A stretch of 64,000 bases of DNA from Methanothermobacter thermautotrophicus (GTDB taxonomy: Archaea > Methanobacteriota > Methanobacteria > Methanobacteriales > Methanothermobacteraceae), in assembly GCF_014889545.1 (NCBI RefSeq), contig NZ_QKOF01000005.1, forward strand, positions 62,001 through 126,000, written 5' to 3'. Positions within the stretch are counted from its first letter, which is position 1; the number at the start of each line of letters is the position of its first letter. The translations under genes were made by a program, and so were the position numbers. Positions 1-10,160 of this stretch are shown here, piece by piece. The notes beneath the pieces are model-generated. The model was not told the origin of the DNA. It made no database searches and saw only the letters and a list, made by a program, of their open reading frames with translations.

Positions 1-45
1 GAATTAAGAAAAATAAATTTTTTGCCATTAAACACTGGAAGAGAA

Positions 46-61
46 AAAAATAGGGAGGAGT
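46..61 (-). terminator. T-rich terminator after the L12 gene
   Basis: Reading the minus strand past the L12 stop gives CCCTATTTTTTTCTC, a seven-T run typical of archaeal intrinsic termination. Confidence 0.45.
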
Positions 62-370
62 TTAACCGAAGAGTGCGCCGAGACCGGCAGCTGCTTCCTC
101 TTCAGCTTCCTCTTCTTCTTCCTCTTCTTCCTCAGCTTCTTCTTCAGCCTCTTCGGCTGCTGCTGGTGCTGCTGCCGCTGCTGGTGCTGCGGCTACAGCT
201 GTTGTTTCCATTGCCTCTTCGATGTCAACGTCTTCAAGGGCTGCTATGAGAGCCTTGACCCTTGCATCGTCCACTTCAGCGCCTGCTGCTTCAAGGACGC
301 CTTTAACGTTTTCTTCGTTGATTTCCTTACCTGTTGTATGCAGTAACATTGCTGCGTATATGTATTCCAT
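62..370 (-). CDS. rpl12: Large ribosomal subunit protein P1/L12 (stalk)
   Basis: A 102-residue acidic stalk protein that binds L10 as dimers and recruits translation factors to the ribosome. The N-terminal half is helical (starting [10 protein letters not shown]) and the centre is Ala-rich. A long Glu-rich hinge then leads to the C-terminal GLGALFG tail, which L10 upstream shares; that tail is the known factor-binding peptide of archaeal and eukaryotic P-proteins. The ATG follows a GAGGTGAT ribosome binding site. It is the last gene of the secE-spt5-L11-L1-L10-L12 run, and a T-rich stretch on the coding strand just past the stop (bases about 46-53) would serve as a terminator. The call is secure. 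Confidence 0.97.
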   Translation of the reverse strand: MEYIYAAMLLHTTGKEINEENVKGVLEAAGAEVDDARVKALIAALEDVDIEEAMETTAVAAAPAAAAAPAAAEEAEEEAEEEEEEEEEAEEEAAAGLGALFG

Positions 371-423
371 ATGATCACCTCAAATTTTATTTTTTAATGG
401 GTTAACTGTTGCCAGTAAAGTGT

Positions 424-1431
424 TTATCCGAAGAGTGCGCCGAGACCGGCAGCTGCATCCTCTTCTTCCTCTTCTTCCTCTTCAGCTTCTTCTTCAACCT
501 CTTCCTCTTTTTCTTCAGGGGCTGGTGCTGCTGCCCTTGAAGACAACTTCTCCTTCAGTTCATCATCAACTGCCTCATCATTAACCTCTGCAGCTGCAGC
601 GGCCAGTGCAAGCATCTGTGCATAGGCCTTTGCAAGCAGGAGGTCAGTTGTTTCTGATGTGAGTATTGATGCATTGTATGCAAGGTTGAATGACTTTGAA
701 GCTGCCTTCTGGATGATGGCAGGCATTGTCTCCCTGGTGTATATAACCGCGTTGACGGAGAGGTTAAATGCCTGTGAAAATGCCTTCTGGATATCAGACA
801 GGGTCTTCTCTTCATCGATGGTTAATACATCTGCAGTGTATATTGTCTGGTTTTCATATGCTGCTCTGAGGTCTATTCCCACCTCAAGTGGCTGTATATC
901 AAGTCTTGTTAATATTCCGGCCACCTTGGGTGGTATCTCCTCCCCTGCCTTCACAACGACGTGGTCATTTGAAACCACGATCTTGCCCTTCTCGATCTTG
1001 GCAGGGATACCTATCTGCTGCAGTTCACCCAGTATTGGACCTGGTGCAAATCCGGTATCCCCCTTGGGGACAACTATGTCAGCCGGGGCGATGGCCCCTG
1101 GTTTGGCTGGAGCAGGAGTTTTACTGTCCTCAAGGATCTTGAAGAGCTTAAATGGATTCATATCTGTGAATATAAGTGCAGGCTGCCCCTCCATGTATTC
1201 AGAGAGTGAATCAACGTTTTCAAGTTCTCTGCCAGCTTTCTCAAGGGCAAGGCTGATCAGGGTCTTCTTGGACATTCTGATGAGTGCACTGTCACGGAGT
1301 GTCTGGCGCATCTTCTGGAGCTGCCTTGCAGGTATGTCTGCAAGGTTGGCTATACCAACCACTTCATGACCTTTGATGAGGTCATGGAGCTCCTGAACCT
1401 CTTTCTTCTTCCATTCAGCCACGTGAGCCAT
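424..1431 (-). CDS. rpl10: Large ribosomal subunit protein L10/P0
   Basis: A 335-residue stalk base protein that binds 23S rRNA and carries L12 dimers. The L10 domain is at the N-terminus ([17 protein letters not shown] onwards), followed by the archaeal/eukaryotic insertion domain and helical L12-binding spine, then an acidic Glu run and the GLGALFG tail. This is the long archaeal P0 form, not the short bacterial L10. The start ATG follows GAGGGTGAT and directly abuts the L1 stop codon, so the two are probably translationally coupled. Confidence 0.97.
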   Translation of the reverse strand: MAHVAEWKKKEVQELHDLIKGHEVVGIANLADIPARQLQKMRQTLRDSALIRMSKKTLISLALEKAGRELENVDSLSEYMEGQPALIFTDMNPFKLFKILEDSKTPAPAKPGAIAPADIVVPKGDTGFAPGPILGELQQIGIPAKIEKGKIVVSNDHVVVKAGEEIPPKVAGILTRLDIQPLEVGIDLRAAYENQTIYTADVLTIDEEKTLSDIQKAFSQAFNLSVNAVIYTRETMPAIIQKAASKSFNLAYNASILTSETTDLLLAKAYAQMLALAAAAAEVNDEAVDDELKEKLSSRAAAPAPEEKEEEVEEEAEEEEEEEEDAAAGLGALFG

Positions 1432-2070
1432 TTAAATCACCCTCACTACCGGGCCCATGGTTGTCTTAACGTACATGGACTTTAACTGGTTTCTTCCCTT
1501 CTCAAGTTTGCGGTCAATTGTCTGAAGAACCGCCTCTATGTTCTCGGCGAGCTTCTCATCGTCCATGTCCTCGGTACCAACCACGGTATGAACCACTGGC
1601 TGGTCCTTGATTCTGACCTTAACAGTGTCCCTGAGTTTCTTCAGGATGGGCTCCGGGTTTATTGTTGCTGGCACTGGTTTGGGCATCTTCTTTCTGGGTC
1701 CGAGAACGGGTCCCAGGAATCGACCCACCAGGGGCATCATGTCTGCCTGAGCCACAAAGAATTCATACTGGTTGGCAAGTTTCTTTGCTTCCTTACGGTT
1801 TTTGCCAAGTTCTTCAAGTTCATCCTTGGTTATCACAAGGTCGGCCCCTGCATTTTTAGCCTGGAGGGCCAGTTCCCCATCGGCTATCACGGCAATCTTT
1901 ACATCCTTACCGCGGCCGTTGGGTAGAGAAACTTCCTCGTCAAACCTGTTCTCTGGTTTATTGACGTCAAGGTCCTTGATGTTAAGAATAACATCCATGG
2001 ACTGTGTGAAGTTTCTCGGCCTTGAAAGTTCCTTGGCCTTCTTCACCGCTTCCATTATCTCTTGTTGCAT
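1432..2070 (-). CDS. rpl1: Large ribosomal subunit protein L1
   Basis: An L1-stalk protein of 212 residues with the chosen start ([15 protein letters not shown]). The open frame extends 12 codons further upstream, but a GGAGG lies 7 bases before this ATG and none precedes the upstream one. Family features include LPNGRGKD near residue 50 and the [21 protein letters not shown] segment of the rRNA-binding face. It sits between L11 and L10 as in most archaea. L1 is a known autoregulator of such operons in several organisms, but I saw no specific operator here. Confidence 0.96.
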   Translation of the reverse strand: MQQEIMEAVKKAKELSRPRNFTQSMDVILNIKDLDVNKPENRFDEEVSLPNGRGKDVKIAVIADGELALQAKNAGADLVITKDELEELGKNRKEAKKLANQYEFFVAQADMMPLVGRFLGPVLGPRKKMPKPVPATINPEPILKKLRDTVKVRIKDQPVVHTVVGTEDMDDEKLAENIEAVLQTIDRKLEKGRNQLKSMYVKTTMGPVVRVI

Positions 2071-2147
2071 TCTGAATCCTCCATGAACTTCAAAAAATAA
2101 GTTCATATAATGGGGTTAGTTATGTGGTTTTCAAGATTTATAAATTT

Positions 2148-2630
2148 TTATGATGTGAGGAGGTCATCATAGGCTCCCTGGTCAACCTCCCTCTGAACCT
2201 CACGGGGGTCCTTACCATTCACTGTTATGCCCATGCTGACACAGGTGCCCATGATCTCCTTGACTGCACGTTTGTAGTCATTTGATAGCAGTGCATCGAA
2301 TTTCATCCTGGCAATCTTCAGCACCTGTTCCATTGAGATGTCTGCTATCTTATCCATCCCAGGGTCCTGGGACCCCTTCTCCAGCTTGAGTTCATCCATG
2401 ATGAGGGCGGTTGTTGGAGGAGTACCCACTTCAACCTCAAATTCCCTTGTATCCGTGTCCACTATGATCTTCACAGGGACCTTCATCCCCTCAAAGTCAG
2501 CTGTCTTGCGGTTTATCTCCTCAACTACCTGCATCATGTTAATTCCAAGCGGACCAATCGCAGGACCCAGAGGTGGTCCTGGAGTGGCTTTTCCACCATC
2601 AATAAGAATTTCAACGGTTTCTTTAGCCAT
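2148..2630 (-). CDS. rpl11: Large ribosomal subunit protein L11
   Basis: A 160-residue L11 protein that binds the GTPase-associated region of 23S rRNA. The N-terminal domain carries the [20 protein letters not shown] motif. The C-terminal rRNA-binding domain contains the conserved [22 protein letters not shown] stretch, spread over residues of about 108-130. The length is typical for archaea. The start ATG touches the spt5 stop codon, and GAGGCTGAT provides the binding site. Confidence 0.97.
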   Translation of the reverse strand: MAKETVEILIDGGKATPGPPLGPAIGPLGINMMQVVEEINRKTADFEGMKVPVKIIVDTDTREFEVEVGTPPTTALIMDELKLEKGSQDPGMDKIADISMEQVLKIARMKFDALLSNDYKRAVKEIMGTCVSMGITVNGKDPREVQREVDQGAYDDLLTS

Positions 2631-3109
2631 TAATCAGCCTCCTTTTGTATTATTCTAATCTGATCACCTTTAACAGTTACTGGAATGGGCACGGCCGCCT
2701 CTATGAGTTCAAGTACAACTTCCTCCCTTGACTCATCTATGCGGATAACCTTTGCCCTTTCGCCCTTAAAGGGTCCGGATATGAGTTCAACAATGCTTCC
2801 CTTCTTAATGGATGATATGATGGGTTCTGGCTTGAGGAACCTTTTAACCTCTTCAAAGTCTATCTCGGCCTCACCCTCTGTTTTACTTTCAACTACACCC
2901 CTGAGGTGGGGCACCCTTATTGCAGGGTTTCTCATGTCAATCTTTGATGAGGACTCAACCAGGATGTATCCCCTCAGTGATTCAGGGACAAGAATAGCGT
3001 TTATCTCTATACCACTATCCCTCACCTTCCTTGCAAGCATCCTGGCCACATTTTTCTCCTGACCCACGGAGGTCTTAAGGGCATAGATGGAATTTTTACT
3101 ATCTTCCAT
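2630..3109 (-). CDS. spt5: Transcription elongation factor Spt5/NusG
   Basis: A 159-residue archaeal Spt5 with an N-terminal NGN domain ([18 protein letters not shown]) followed by one KOW domain ([20 protein letters not shown]). With Spt4 it clamps RNA polymerase on the template and promotes processivity. The frame is open 10 codons further up, but GAGGT 9 bases upstream of this ATG decides the start. Placement between secE and L11 is conserved from archaea to bacteria. Confidence 0.95.
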   Translation of the reverse strand: MEDSKNSIYALKTSVGQEKNVARMLARKVRDSGIEINAILVPESLRGYILVESSSKIDMRNPAIRVPHLRGVVESKTEGEAEIDFEEVKRFLKPEPIISSIKKGSIVELISGPFKGERAKVIRIDESREEVVLELIEAAVPIPVTVKGDQIRIIQKEAD

Positions 3110-3165
3110 TAAGAACACAACCTCATATATATAATTCACTGTACAACCTTTAACCCACCCTGATG

Positions 3166-3345
3166 CTAGCCCCCCAGGAGCTGGGCGATTATGCTTATTA
3201 TGAATCCTATGACACCTATTATTATTATACCTATACCGGTTACCTTTGACACGTTGAGGTATTCCTCACGGCTAGGTTTCTTTGAAACCTTCAATACTCT
3301 CTTTGACTGTTTTATAAAATTTAAAATAGACTCCCTGTATTTCAT
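3166..3345 (-). CDS. secE: Preprotein translocase subunit SecE
   Basis: A small 59-residue protein found by reading the gap between spt5 and ftsZ. It starts [18 protein letters not shown], has an amphipathic cytoplasmic segment with [14 protein letters not shown], and ends in one hydrophobic helix ([21 protein letters not shown]). This is the archaeal SecE/Sec61-gamma layout: one membrane segment anchoring the SecYE translocon. GGGGAT precedes the ATG. Gene order secE-spt5-L11 supports the call strongly. Confidence 0.95.
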   Translation of the reverse strand: MKYRESILNFIKQSKRVLKVSKKPSREEYLNVSKVTGIGIIIIGVIGFIISIIAQLLGG

Positions 3346-3425
3346 GGTTTATCCCCGCTATTACTATGGGTTAAAAAACAAGGGCTATGATCAAGGATGA
3401 GTGATGGAGTAATCTATAATTCAAG

Positions 3426-3435
3426 ATTTATAAAT
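3426..3435 (-). promoter_or_regulatory. Probable TATA box of the secE-spt5-ribosomal protein operon
   Basis: The palindromic ATTTATAAAT lies about 80 bases upstream of the secE start on the minus strand, just after the ftsZ stop. Archaeal TATA boxes sit about 25 bases before the transcription start, so this would give an untranslated leader of roughly 55 bases. The position between ftsZ and secE suggests that the ribosomal operon has its own promoter. Confidence 0.5.
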
Positions 3436-3468
3436 GTTTTCCTTAAGGTGGGGGTGTGTGGAAGAATA

Positions 3469-4614
3469 TCAGAATACTCCATCTATAAATTCTTCCAGGA
3501 CAGACTCATCAACGGAGCCCCTTTCACGCTGTTTTTCATCCATGAACTCCTTCTCTGCAGATCCATGGGCCCCATAGATGTAGGGTGATCTTACACCTGC
3601 AACGACGATTGTTGTCCGTATGACGTTCTGAAGGTCATCCTGAATCTGGGCACCCCATATTATGTTTGCATCCGGATCAAGTTCCTCGGCAACAACCTCC
3701 ACGATCCTTTCAGCCTCCTGGAGGGTGAGGTCTGAACTTCCAGATATGTTTATAAGGGCTCCTCTTGCATTGGATATGTCCAGATCCAGCAGTGGACTGT
3801 TAAGGGCCTCATAAACTGATTCAAGGGCCCTGTCACCGGATTCTGCCTCACCCATTCCAATCATTGCCATTCCTGAACCCTTCATTATGCTTCTAACGTC
3901 AGCAAAGTCAAGGCTAACGAGGCCGGGTTTGGTTATGAGTTCAGTTATGCCCTTAACTGCCCTTCCAAGGATCTCGTCTGCAACCATGAAGGCCTTATTC
4001 AGGGGCAGATTGGGTGCGACCTCAAGGAGCTTGTCATTGGGTATGACGATGACGGTATCTGCGGCGTTCTGGAGTTTCTCAAGTCCCCTCTCAGCATTCT
4101 CCCTCCTCTTAAGACCCTCTGCACTGAAGGGCATGGTTGCAACGGCTATCGTGAGGGCGCCCGCCTTCTTGGCGAGTTTGGATATCACGGGCGCTGATCC
4201 TGTCCCTGTACCACCCCCAAGGCCACAGGTTACAAAGACCATATCAGCCCCTTCAAGTTCCCTGCGGATATCATCCTCACTTTCCTCTGCACATTCCTCT
4301 CCCACTTCAGGGACACCGCCTGCACCGAGACCACCACATACATTCCTGCCTATGAGAAGCTTCCGGTCAGCTACCGAGTAGAAGAGGTCCTGGGCATCCG
4401 TGTTAACGGCTATGGTCTCAGCACCCTCAACTCCAATCTCACTGAGCCTTGTTACGGTGTTGTTACCTGCTCCGCCGGTCCCAACAACGTATATCTTGGC
4501 CCTGCTATTTTCGATTATTTCCTGGAGTTCCCTGTCAATTTCTGAATTCATTGAGGTGGAAGACGGCTTTTCCCTTTTCTCAGATTCCTTTATGGCATCG
4601 TTAATGAATTTCAA
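3469..4614 (-). CDS. ftsZ: Cell division protein FtsZ
   Basis: A 381-residue tubulin-family GTPase that forms the division ring. The GTP-binding loop GTGGAGNN is at about residues 45-52 and the tubulin signature [10 protein letters not shown] at about 133-142. NxxNxD-type contacts and the T7 region ([10 protein letters not shown]) follow. An N-terminal extension of about 35 residues and a charged C-terminal tail are present. Translation begins at TTG behind GGGGGT. A TATA-like TTTTAAATA lies near 4665, giving the gene its own promoter. Confidence 0.96.
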   Translation of the reverse strand: MKFINDAIKESEKREKPSSTSMNSEIDRELQEIIENSRAKIYVVGTGGAGNNTVTRLSEIGVEGAETIAVNTDAQDLFYSVADRKLLIGRNVCGGLGAGGVPEVGEECAEESEDDIRRELEGADMVFVTCGLGGGTGTGSAPVISKLAKKAGALTIAVATMPFSAEGLKRRENAERGLEKLQNAADTVIVIPNDKLLEVAPNLPLNKAFMVADEILGRAVKGITELITKPGLVSLDFADVRSIMKGSGMAMIGMGEAESGDRALESVYEALNSPLLDLDISNARGALINISGSSDLTLQEAERIVEVVAEELDPDANIIWGAQIQDDLQNVIRTTIVVAGVRSPYIYGAHGSAEKEFMDEKQRERGSVDESVLEEFIDGVF

Positions 4615-4845
4615 TTACTACCCCCACACTTATCTATGAAATATGTTATTGTGCTAAGACATATTTAAAAGCAACGGTTAATATGGCACCAATGGGGCCA
4701 TGGCTCACATTCAAAATTAAAAATCAGTTTCTGTGACCTCTGAAAATACCGGGTCAAAGTTGGGGCAAAATAAAATTATTGATGGCCCGCGTGGCCATGA
4801 ATAGCATGAATCTGGGTGGGACCATCATGAGCTGTCATGAGACAG

Positions 4846-5406
4846 TTATGGTCTGGGCATTGCAATTACCTCATGGATCCGGAGGTCAAATACACTGTTC
4901 ATGTGGGCGGGTGTGAGTACAACGGCTGTGTCAGCACCCCAGGCGGTTCCACCTATGGCTATAACCTCCTCATCAACGGGGATGAGTCCAGCGTCTGCGG
5001 CCATTATGGCTATCTCTACACATACCTTGAATCCCTGGGAGACCATCCTCAGGGTTTCGGCCATCACCTCCACGGGCGTGACGCCCCCAAACCTGTTTGA
5101 TATCCCCCTTCCAACACCACTGAGGGCATGTGAACCAGCATAGACCTTCACACCCCTCTCGATGAGGTCATCCCTTGCATCAGCCTCCAGTTCAAGCTTT
5201 CCCTTCTCCCTGAAACCTGCATGGTGGGTTACAGATACAATGTTGCCCTCAACCATTTCAGATAACATGAGGGCCGTCTCGCCTGAAACCGATGCCACAA
5301 CAAAATCCCTGATTCCAAGCTGGTCAGCCCTCTCCCTTACAAGTTCAAGGACCCTCTCAGTGTTTTCCTTACCTGGTTCCTCAAAGTAACATATCTTCTT
5401 CTCCAT
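4846..5406 (-). CDS. Pyruvate kinase C-terminal domain-like protein
   Basis: A 186-residue protein resembling the isolated pyruvate kinase alpha/beta (C-terminal) domain. It starts [20 protein letters not shown] and contains [15 protein letters not shown] and [12 protein letters not shown], typical of this stand-alone family in methanogens. It has no TIM barrel, so it cannot be a kinase by itself, and its function is unknown to me. The ATG at 5406 is preferred over an in-frame GTG three codons up because AGGTG lies upstream at proper spacing. It is divergent from comA, with which it shares a 150-base promoter region. Confidence 0.7.
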   Translation of the reverse strand: MEKKICYFEEPGKENTERVLELVRERADQLGIRDFVVASVSGETALMLSEMVEGNIVSVTHHAGFREKGKLELEADARDDLIERGVKVYAGSHALSGVGRGISNRFGGVTPVEVMAETLRMVSQGFKVCVEIAIMAADAGLIPVDEEVIAIGGTAWGADTAVVLTPAHMNSVFDLRIHEVIAMPRP

Positions 5407-5477
5407 GACTAACACCTACTTATATATACCTTGATCTCAAATTATATTTGGATATATCATGCAAGTATAGGAAAAAT

Positions 5478-5487
5478 TTTTATAAAG
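5478..5487 (+). promoter_or_regulatory. Probable TATA box of the comA operon
   Basis: AT-rich TTTTTATAAAG about 75 bases before the comA start is the best TATA-like element in the divergent intergenic region. It would drive comA and the four packed genes behind it. Assignment rests on sequence alone. Confidence 0.4.
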
Positions 5488-5556
5488 GTAGTAAACATAT
5501 GAATCCCAATTAATATGATCCCGTGTTATTTCTGACTCAAAGCAGAAGGTGATGCT

Positions 5557-6333
5557 ATGAACGCCTTTGATTTTCTCGCCCCGTCAAGGAGTGGGAAACC
5601 CCGAAAAATTGGAATAACCATGGTTCTTGATAAGGGAATGGGACCTGCGAGCGCCCGTGACCTCATGGAGATATCATCAGATTACGTTGACTTCATAAAG
5701 TTTGGATGGGGAACACTACCCCTCCACAGCCGCTCCACTGTAAAGGAAAAGATAAATATGTACAGATCATTCGATGTGGAGCCCTATCCAGGGGGTACAC
5801 TATTCGAGATAGCCTACCTCAAAGGTAAGGTGGAGGAATACTTCCAGGAGGCCCGAAGCCTCGGATTTGAAACACTTGAAATATCCAACGGGACTGTGGA
5901 AATTGAAACCGAAGAAAAATGTAGTATAATTGAAATGGCCGTTGATGAGGGATTCCGGGTCATATCCGAGGTTGGTAAAAAGGATCCATCCATGGACAGA
6001 CTTCTTGAACCCGAGGATAGGGTCACGCTGGTGGAGGCTGATCTCAGGGCAGGAGCATCCATGGTCCTCATGGAGGCCCGTGAGAGCGGACAGAACATAG
6101 GTATATACGATGAGAGGGGAAACATCAAGGAGGACGAATTCAACTATCTCACTGAAAGGCTCCCCATGGAGAGAATAATATGGGAGGCGCCCCAGAAAAG
6201 TCAGCAGGTTTACTTCATTTTAAAGATTGGACCCGATGTTAACCTTGGAAACATACCCCCCGAAGAGATAACAGCCCTTGAAACAATACGCAGAGGCTTG
6301 AGGGGAGACACTCTCGGAAAGGTGAATCTTTAA
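5557..6333 (+). CDS. comA: Phosphosulfolactate synthase (coenzyme M biosynthesis)
   Basis: A 258-residue ComA-type enzyme that adds sulfite to phosphoenolpyruvate to give (2R)-phosphosulfolactate, the first committed step of coenzyme M synthesis. The N-terminal MVLDKGMGP and the [10 protein letters not shown] segment are characteristic. EVGKKDPS and the [18 protein letters not shown] stretch form the TIM-barrel active-site side. It overlaps the next gene by one base (TAATG). It heads a run of an ABC ATPase, a GTPase, an Fe-S protein and a CofE-like protein, which raises the question whether those serve coenzyme M or another methanogenesis cofactor. Confidence 0.93.
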   Translation: MNAFDFLAPSRSGKPRKIGITMVLDKGMGPASARDLMEISSDYVDFIKFGWGTLPLHSRSTVKEKINMYRSFDVEPYPGGTLFEIAYLKGKVEEYFQEARSLGFETLEISNGTVEIETEEKCSIIEMAVDEGFRVISEVGKKDPSMDRLLEPEDRVTLVEADLRAGASMVLMEARESGQNIGIYDERGNIKEDEFNYLTERLPMERIIWEAPQKSQQVYFILKIGPDVNLGNIPPEEITALETIRRGLRGDTLGKVNL

Positions 6334-7118
6334 TGATAGAGAAAATTACTGTAATCGGCGGTTATGATAAGTTCGGAGAAAAGGAACCCGTAGAACTGGT
6401 TGAAATAAGGAAGGGTGAAATATTTGGAGTTGTTGGTCCCACAGGTAGTGGTAAAAGTTCACTTATAGGTGATATCGAACAGCTGGCACAGATGGACACC
6501 TTCTCAAAGAGGAAAATCCTTGTAAACGATGAGGAGCCAAGTTATGAGGATCGTACAAATCCCAGGAAAAAGATGGTGGCCCAGCTATCACAGAACATGA
6601 ATTTCCTGGCTGATATGACCGTCGGGGAGTTCCTCAGCCTTCATGCCAAGTGCAGGGGTGCCAGTGAGAAGTGTGTGGACCGCGTCATCGAACTTGCAAA
6701 CACCCTGACAGGGGAGCCCATTAAAAAGGAGCATGACCTCACAATACTGAGTGGAGGCCAGTCAAGGGCTTTGATGGTTGCAGACGTGGCAATAATAAGT
6801 GACTCACCCATTGTACTGATAGATGAAATTGAGAATGCAGGTATACGGAAGCATGACGCCCTCAATGTGCTGGCAGGGCATGGTAAGATCGTCCTTGTTG
6901 TAACCCATGACCCTGTACTTGCACTCATGACCGATAAGAGGATAGTCATGAAGCACGGCGGTATGCAGAAGATAGTTACAACAACCCCCCAGGAGAAGAG
7001 GATATCCCGGGAGCTGAACAAGATCGATGAACTCATGCTCAGCCTCCGTGAAAAGGTCCGGAGGGGGGAGCTGGTCGAGGATATAGACCTGAGCGAAATA
7101 ATAAATGACTCCAAATAG
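6333..7118 (+). CDS. Soluble ABC-type ATPase, comA-linked
   Basis: A 261-residue single ABC nucleotide-binding domain. Walker [10 protein letters not shown] is at about residues 35-43, the signature LSGGQS at about 138-143, and Walker B IVLIDE follows at about 160 with a downstream switch histidine (VVTHD). There are no membrane segments and no permease gene nearby, so a transporter role is unlikely; a cofactor- or metal-handling ATPase fits better. It starts within the comA stop (TAATG) with GGTGA 7 bases upstream, implying coupled translation. The exact function is not known to me. Confidence 0.8.
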   Translation: MIEKITVIGGYDKFGEKEPVELVEIRKGEIFGVVGPTGSGKSSLIGDIEQLAQMDTFSKRKILVNDEEPSYEDRTNPRKKMVAQLSQNMNFLADMTVGEFLSLHAKCRGASEKCVDRVIELANTLTGEPIKKEHDLTILSGGQSRALMVADVAIISDSPIVLIDEIENAGIRKHDALNVLAGHGKIVLVVTHDPVLALMTDKRIVMKHGGMQKIVTTTPQEKRISRELNKIDELMLSLREKVRRGELVEDIDLSEIINDSK

Positions 7119-7198
7119 TTGATCCATAAAATCGAATAAATCCCAATCAGGTTGAACCAAAAAGTCCATAAACCTATCAGCAGAGAGAAGTGAAACCC

Positions 7199-7900
7199 AT
7201 GAGAATGGTAATTGTTGCAGGAACGCCTGGATCTGGAAAAACCGCGGTTCTGATGCACACACTCAGGAGCCTCAAATCAAGGGGACTGAAGTCATCGGTT
7301 GTAAAGATAGATTGCCTCTACACCGACGATGATAAGAAATTTGAGAAGGTCGGGGTGCCAACACTGGTGGGCCTCTCAATGGACATGTGCCCTGACCATT
7401 ATGCCATCTACAACATAGACGACATGATAAAGTGGGCTGAGAAGAACGAATCAGACTTCCTAATCATTGAGACAGCAGGACTCTGTCACCGCTGCGCCCC
7501 CTACACAAAGAACTGCCTCGGAGTATGTGTCATAGATGCCACCAGCGGACCGAACACGCCCCTCAAGGTTGGTCCGTTCCTCTCAACTGCAGATATAGCA
7601 GTGGTGACCAAGGGTGACATGATATCCCAGGCCGAGAGGGAGATATTCAGGGAGCGCATACTGGAGGTTAACCCCTCAGCAAAGATAATAGAGGCCAACG
7701 GTCTCAGCGGGCAGGGATGCATGGAACTCGCAGAGGAGATGATCGAGAGCAGGGAGGTTTCCCTTGAAAACGAGGAGCTCCGTCACTCAGCACCCCTTGC
7801 AGTGTGCACACTATGTGTCGGTGAGACAAGGGTTAACAAGAAGCACCACAGGGGAATACTCAGAAGAATAGACGGCTTCCAGACCTATGAAGGAGAATGA
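7199..7900 (+). CDS. P-loop GTPase of the HypB/CobW type, comA-linked
   Basis: About 233 residues with GTPGSGKT in the first 15 residues, DCLYTDD as a switch-like acidic segment, LIIETAGLC as Walker B, and a TKGD specificity motif (VVTKGDM). This is the layout of G3E GTPases (HypB, UreG, CobW, AcsF-like) that deliver metals or energise cofactor insertion. Cysteines cluster in [16 protein letters not shown], suggesting metal or Fe-S binding. A GTG three codons upstream (7190) is an alternative start. The 3' end overlaps the next gene by 14 bases. Confidence 0.75.
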   Translation: MRMVIVAGTPGSGKTAVLMHTLRSLKSRGLKSSVVKIDCLYTDDDKKFEKVGVPTLVGLSMDMCPDHYAIYNIDDMIKWAEKNESDFLIIETAGLCHRCAPYTKNCLGVCVIDATSGPNTPLKVGPFLSTADIAVVTKGDMISQAEREIFRERILEVNPSAKIIEANGLSGQGCMELAEEMIESREVSLENEELRHSAPLAVCTLCVGETRVNKKHHRGILRRIDGFQTYEGE

Positions 7901-8594
7901 GGAGAGGATCTTTCAGATGTCCCAGGATAAATCCCTTAAAGAAGAGGTAACTGCCCTCCTCCCAGGATACAACTGCGGAATCTGTGGGTATGCAAGGTGC
8001 GATGAGTATGCGGCTGCTCTGCTCAAGGGGAGGGCAGAAATCGACAGATGCCACTTCATGTACCAGGAACTCTTTGCAGATAACCTGAAAAGACTCCAGG
8101 ACATCCTTAAGGAGGAGAATATCCTTGAGGAGGAGAAGAAGATCTTCGGTGTCCTTGACGGGTACGAGGCAGACTTCATACTGAAACCCCTCCCTGATGA
8201 GGGCTCCTGCAGGGAGATCCTCTTCCCATTCACGTCCACCAAGCTGCGGAAGGGGGATATAATCAGATACAGGCCCCTTGGATGTCCAATAACCCACTTT
8301 GCAGAGATACTGGATGAGAACCATGGCCTCATAACCGTGCACATCGTTGGACCATGCCACCGCCTCGGCATGGATGACTTTGAATTCATGGACATAGGGG
8401 TCTGCATGGTTGGTGGCTTTGAGGGTGTAATCGAGGGTGAGCTACCGAATATCGGTGAAACCGTGCGCTTCCTGCCAGCCCACTGCATGATGCAGAAGGT
8501 CCACTCGGGAGTTGTTGTCCAGCTTGAGGGTCGAAGGGCTGTTATAGAGGGTATAGACCTTAAGGTATGGGCACCACCAGTGAAGGCCAGATGA
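7887..8594 (+). CDS. Four-cysteine 4Fe-4S domain protein, comA-linked
   Basis: A 235-residue protein with Cys30, Cys33, Cys38 and Cys55 ([20 protein letters not shown] then DRC). This is the putative Fe-S domain seen in the CODH/ACS corrinoid protein, RnfB and related electron-transfer proteins. The rest ([34 protein letters not shown]) looks like a conserved methanogen-specific domain of unknown function. It overlaps both neighbours, so it is made with the GTPase and CofE-like protein. A role as a cluster carrier or reductant for the ATPase/GTPase pair is inference. Confidence 0.7.
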   Translation: MKENEERIFQMSQDKSLKEEVTALLPGYNCGICGYARCDEYAAALLKGRAEIDRCHFMYQELFADNLKRLQDILKEENILEEEKKIFGVLDGYEADFILKPLPDEGSCREILFPFTSTKLRKGDIIRYRPLGCPITHFAEILDENHGLITVHIVGPCHRLGMDDFEFMDIGVCMVGGFEGVIEGELPNIGETVRFLPAHCMMQKVHSGVVVQLEGRRAVIEGIDLKVWAPPVKAR

Positions 8595-9430
8595 AAATGT
8601 CCCAGGATTACCTGACAGTGCCCGTGGTGACGGGTTACATAAGACCCGGTGAGGGGTTCTCAGAGATCATCGAGAGGGCCGGTGCGCTTGCAATGGATGG
8701 TGATTTCCTGGTAATCTCAGAGACACCGGTCTCGGTTGCCCAGGGAAACCTGGTCGATGAATCCCGGTTCAGACCATCCATAACCGCGTTGATGCTGGCA
8801 GATATCTGGTCAAAGTACATATGGGGGTACCTTCTCGGTCCGATCCTCGGCATGAAGAGGAGGACCATAATGAACCTCAGAAGACTGCCGCCCGAGGCAA
8901 GGGCACATAAGGAGGTTGTCCTGAGATACTATGGACTTAAACATGCCCTTAAGCCTGCTTCCGAGGCCGGTATTGATCTGAGTAATGTGCCGGGAACCCT
9001 TGTTTCTCTTCTACCTGAAAATCCTGGTGAAGCGGCGAACTTTATTGCCAGCGAGATCAGACGAAAATTCGGTGCAGATGTTACCACTGTCATAATCGAT
9101 ACCGATGCAACCTACAGTATACTTGGAAGGTACTTCACCTCACTCCCCATCGCTGTGCCTGGCATAAGGTCAGATACAGGGTTTCTGGGTTACCTTGCAG
9201 GACGGTTCGCTGGAAGAACCTGGCCCACACCCCTCGCATCATCAAGGCCCGTTAAACTGGAAGTTCTCCTCGAGGTTGCATCAGCTGCAGAGGAATACCA
9301 CCGCAGGAATGCCGGGAGGGCCACGGTCTATGATATGGCCAGGGAATTCAGTGACAGACCAGGGAATATCACAGTGGAGATGCTATCCTCAGTTGAACAC
9401 ACACCGGCGGTTATTGTAAGACCCCCATGA
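8591..9430 (+). CDS. CofE-like F420-0:glutamate ligase family protein
   Basis: About 279 residues resembling the coenzyme F420-0 gamma-glutamyl ligase family. An early [16 protein letters not shown] and [18 protein letters not shown] match the family's N-terminal fold; [21 protein letters not shown] and [14 protein letters not shown] follow. Its place in the comA run and its divergence from textbook CofE suggest a paralog that ligates a different substrate; that is inference. The ATG at 8591 overlaps the previous stop as ATGA and is preferred over the in-frame ATG at 8567. Confidence 0.65.
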   Translation: MKMSQDYLTVPVVTGYIRPGEGFSEIIERAGALAMDGDFLVISETPVSVAQGNLVDESRFRPSITALMLADIWSKYIWGYLLGPILGMKRRTIMNLRRLPPEARAHKEVVLRYYGLKHALKPASEAGIDLSNVPGTLVSLLPENPGEAANFIASEIRRKFGADVTTVIIDTDATYSILGRYFTSLPIAVPGIRSDTGFLGYLAGRFAGRTWPTPLASSRPVKLEVLLEVASAAEEYHRRNAGRATVYDMAREFSDRPGNITVEMLSSVEHTPAVIVRPP

Positions 9431-9577
9431 TAATACTCATATGATAAACAATTTTCGTATTAAACCGGCCCTTTATAAAATTTTAAATAAGATTAGGCAC
9501 ATAAATTGAAGTGCACTCAAAAATTTGATGACAAGCATACCCGGTATGCAGTTATTTCTCAAGCTGGAGGATTTCAA

Positions 9578-10111
9578 TTGATTGATGAGCAGGTGCTACA
9601 AGAGTTGATCCATGAAATTATCACTGAAGAGGAAGAGGAAGAGGCCATACCAGTTCTGGAGTGCCTCATGAAGGGCAAGGTAACAGATGAGGAGATATCA
9701 GAGAAAACCCAGCTTAAACTCAACATAGTCAGAAGGATACTTTACAAGCTCTACGATGCCGGTGTGGCGAGTTACAAGAGGAGCAAGGATCCTGAAACAC
9801 AGTGGTACACCTACACATGGAAATTTGAGCCTGAGAAGGTTACAGAGATGATAAGAAGGAAGCACAGTGAGATAGTCCGAAAGCTCAGGGAAGCCCTTGA
9901 CTTTGAGGAAAACAACATGTTCTTTGTATGTGTGAATGGCCACTACAGATTCACATTTGATGAGGCCACCGAAGAAAACTTCAAATGCCCTGAATGCGGC
10001 TCTAAAATGGAATTCATGGATAACTCTGAGATAATACAGAAAATAAAGGAAGAACTCAGCCTTTATGAGAACAACGGATTCGACTCAACAGACACGACAG
10101 TAAACTCCTAG
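9578..10111 (+). CDS. tfe: Transcription factor E, alpha subunit (TFE)
   Basis: A 177-residue archaeal TFIIE-alpha homolog that helps RNA polymerase melt promoters. A winged helix (residues about 1-85) is followed by a coiled segment and a C-terminal zinc-ribbon-like part ending in FKCPECG. The first half of the ribbon reads [13 protein letters not shown], so the usual CxxC is replaced by a Cys and a His; zinc could still bind. The start is TTG at 9578 because GGAGG lies 7 bases before it. An in-frame extension to 9506 lacks a binding site. Confidence 0.93.
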   Translation: MIDEQVLQELIHEIITEEEEEEAIPVLECLMKGKVTDEEISEKTQLKLNIVRRILYKLYDAGVASYKRSKDPETQWYTYTWKFEPEKVTEMIRRKHSEIVRKLREALDFEENNMFFVCVNGHYRFTFDEATEENFKCPECGSKMEFMDNSEIIQKIKEELSLYENNGFDSTDTTVNS

Positions 10112-10160
10112 AACCGGATTAGAACCAACAGCTCTTTATGTGCATTTGTTCTGATTGATC

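Noticed and set aside
22-249. Leucine/proline-rich 75-codon frame over the L12 gene
   Set aside because: It is the complement of the Glu/Ala-rich L12 hinge and has no other support.
659-1369. A 236-codon frame opposite the L10 gene
   Set aside because: It is a shadow of L10 on the other strand, without a family match or binding site. Similar long antisense frames opposite trpE, cdc48 and ftsY have the same cause: codon bias in GC-rich third positions.
3191-3400. Plus-strand 69-codon frame after spt5
   Set aside because: The minus strand here encodes SecE with the right length, membrane helix and neighbours.
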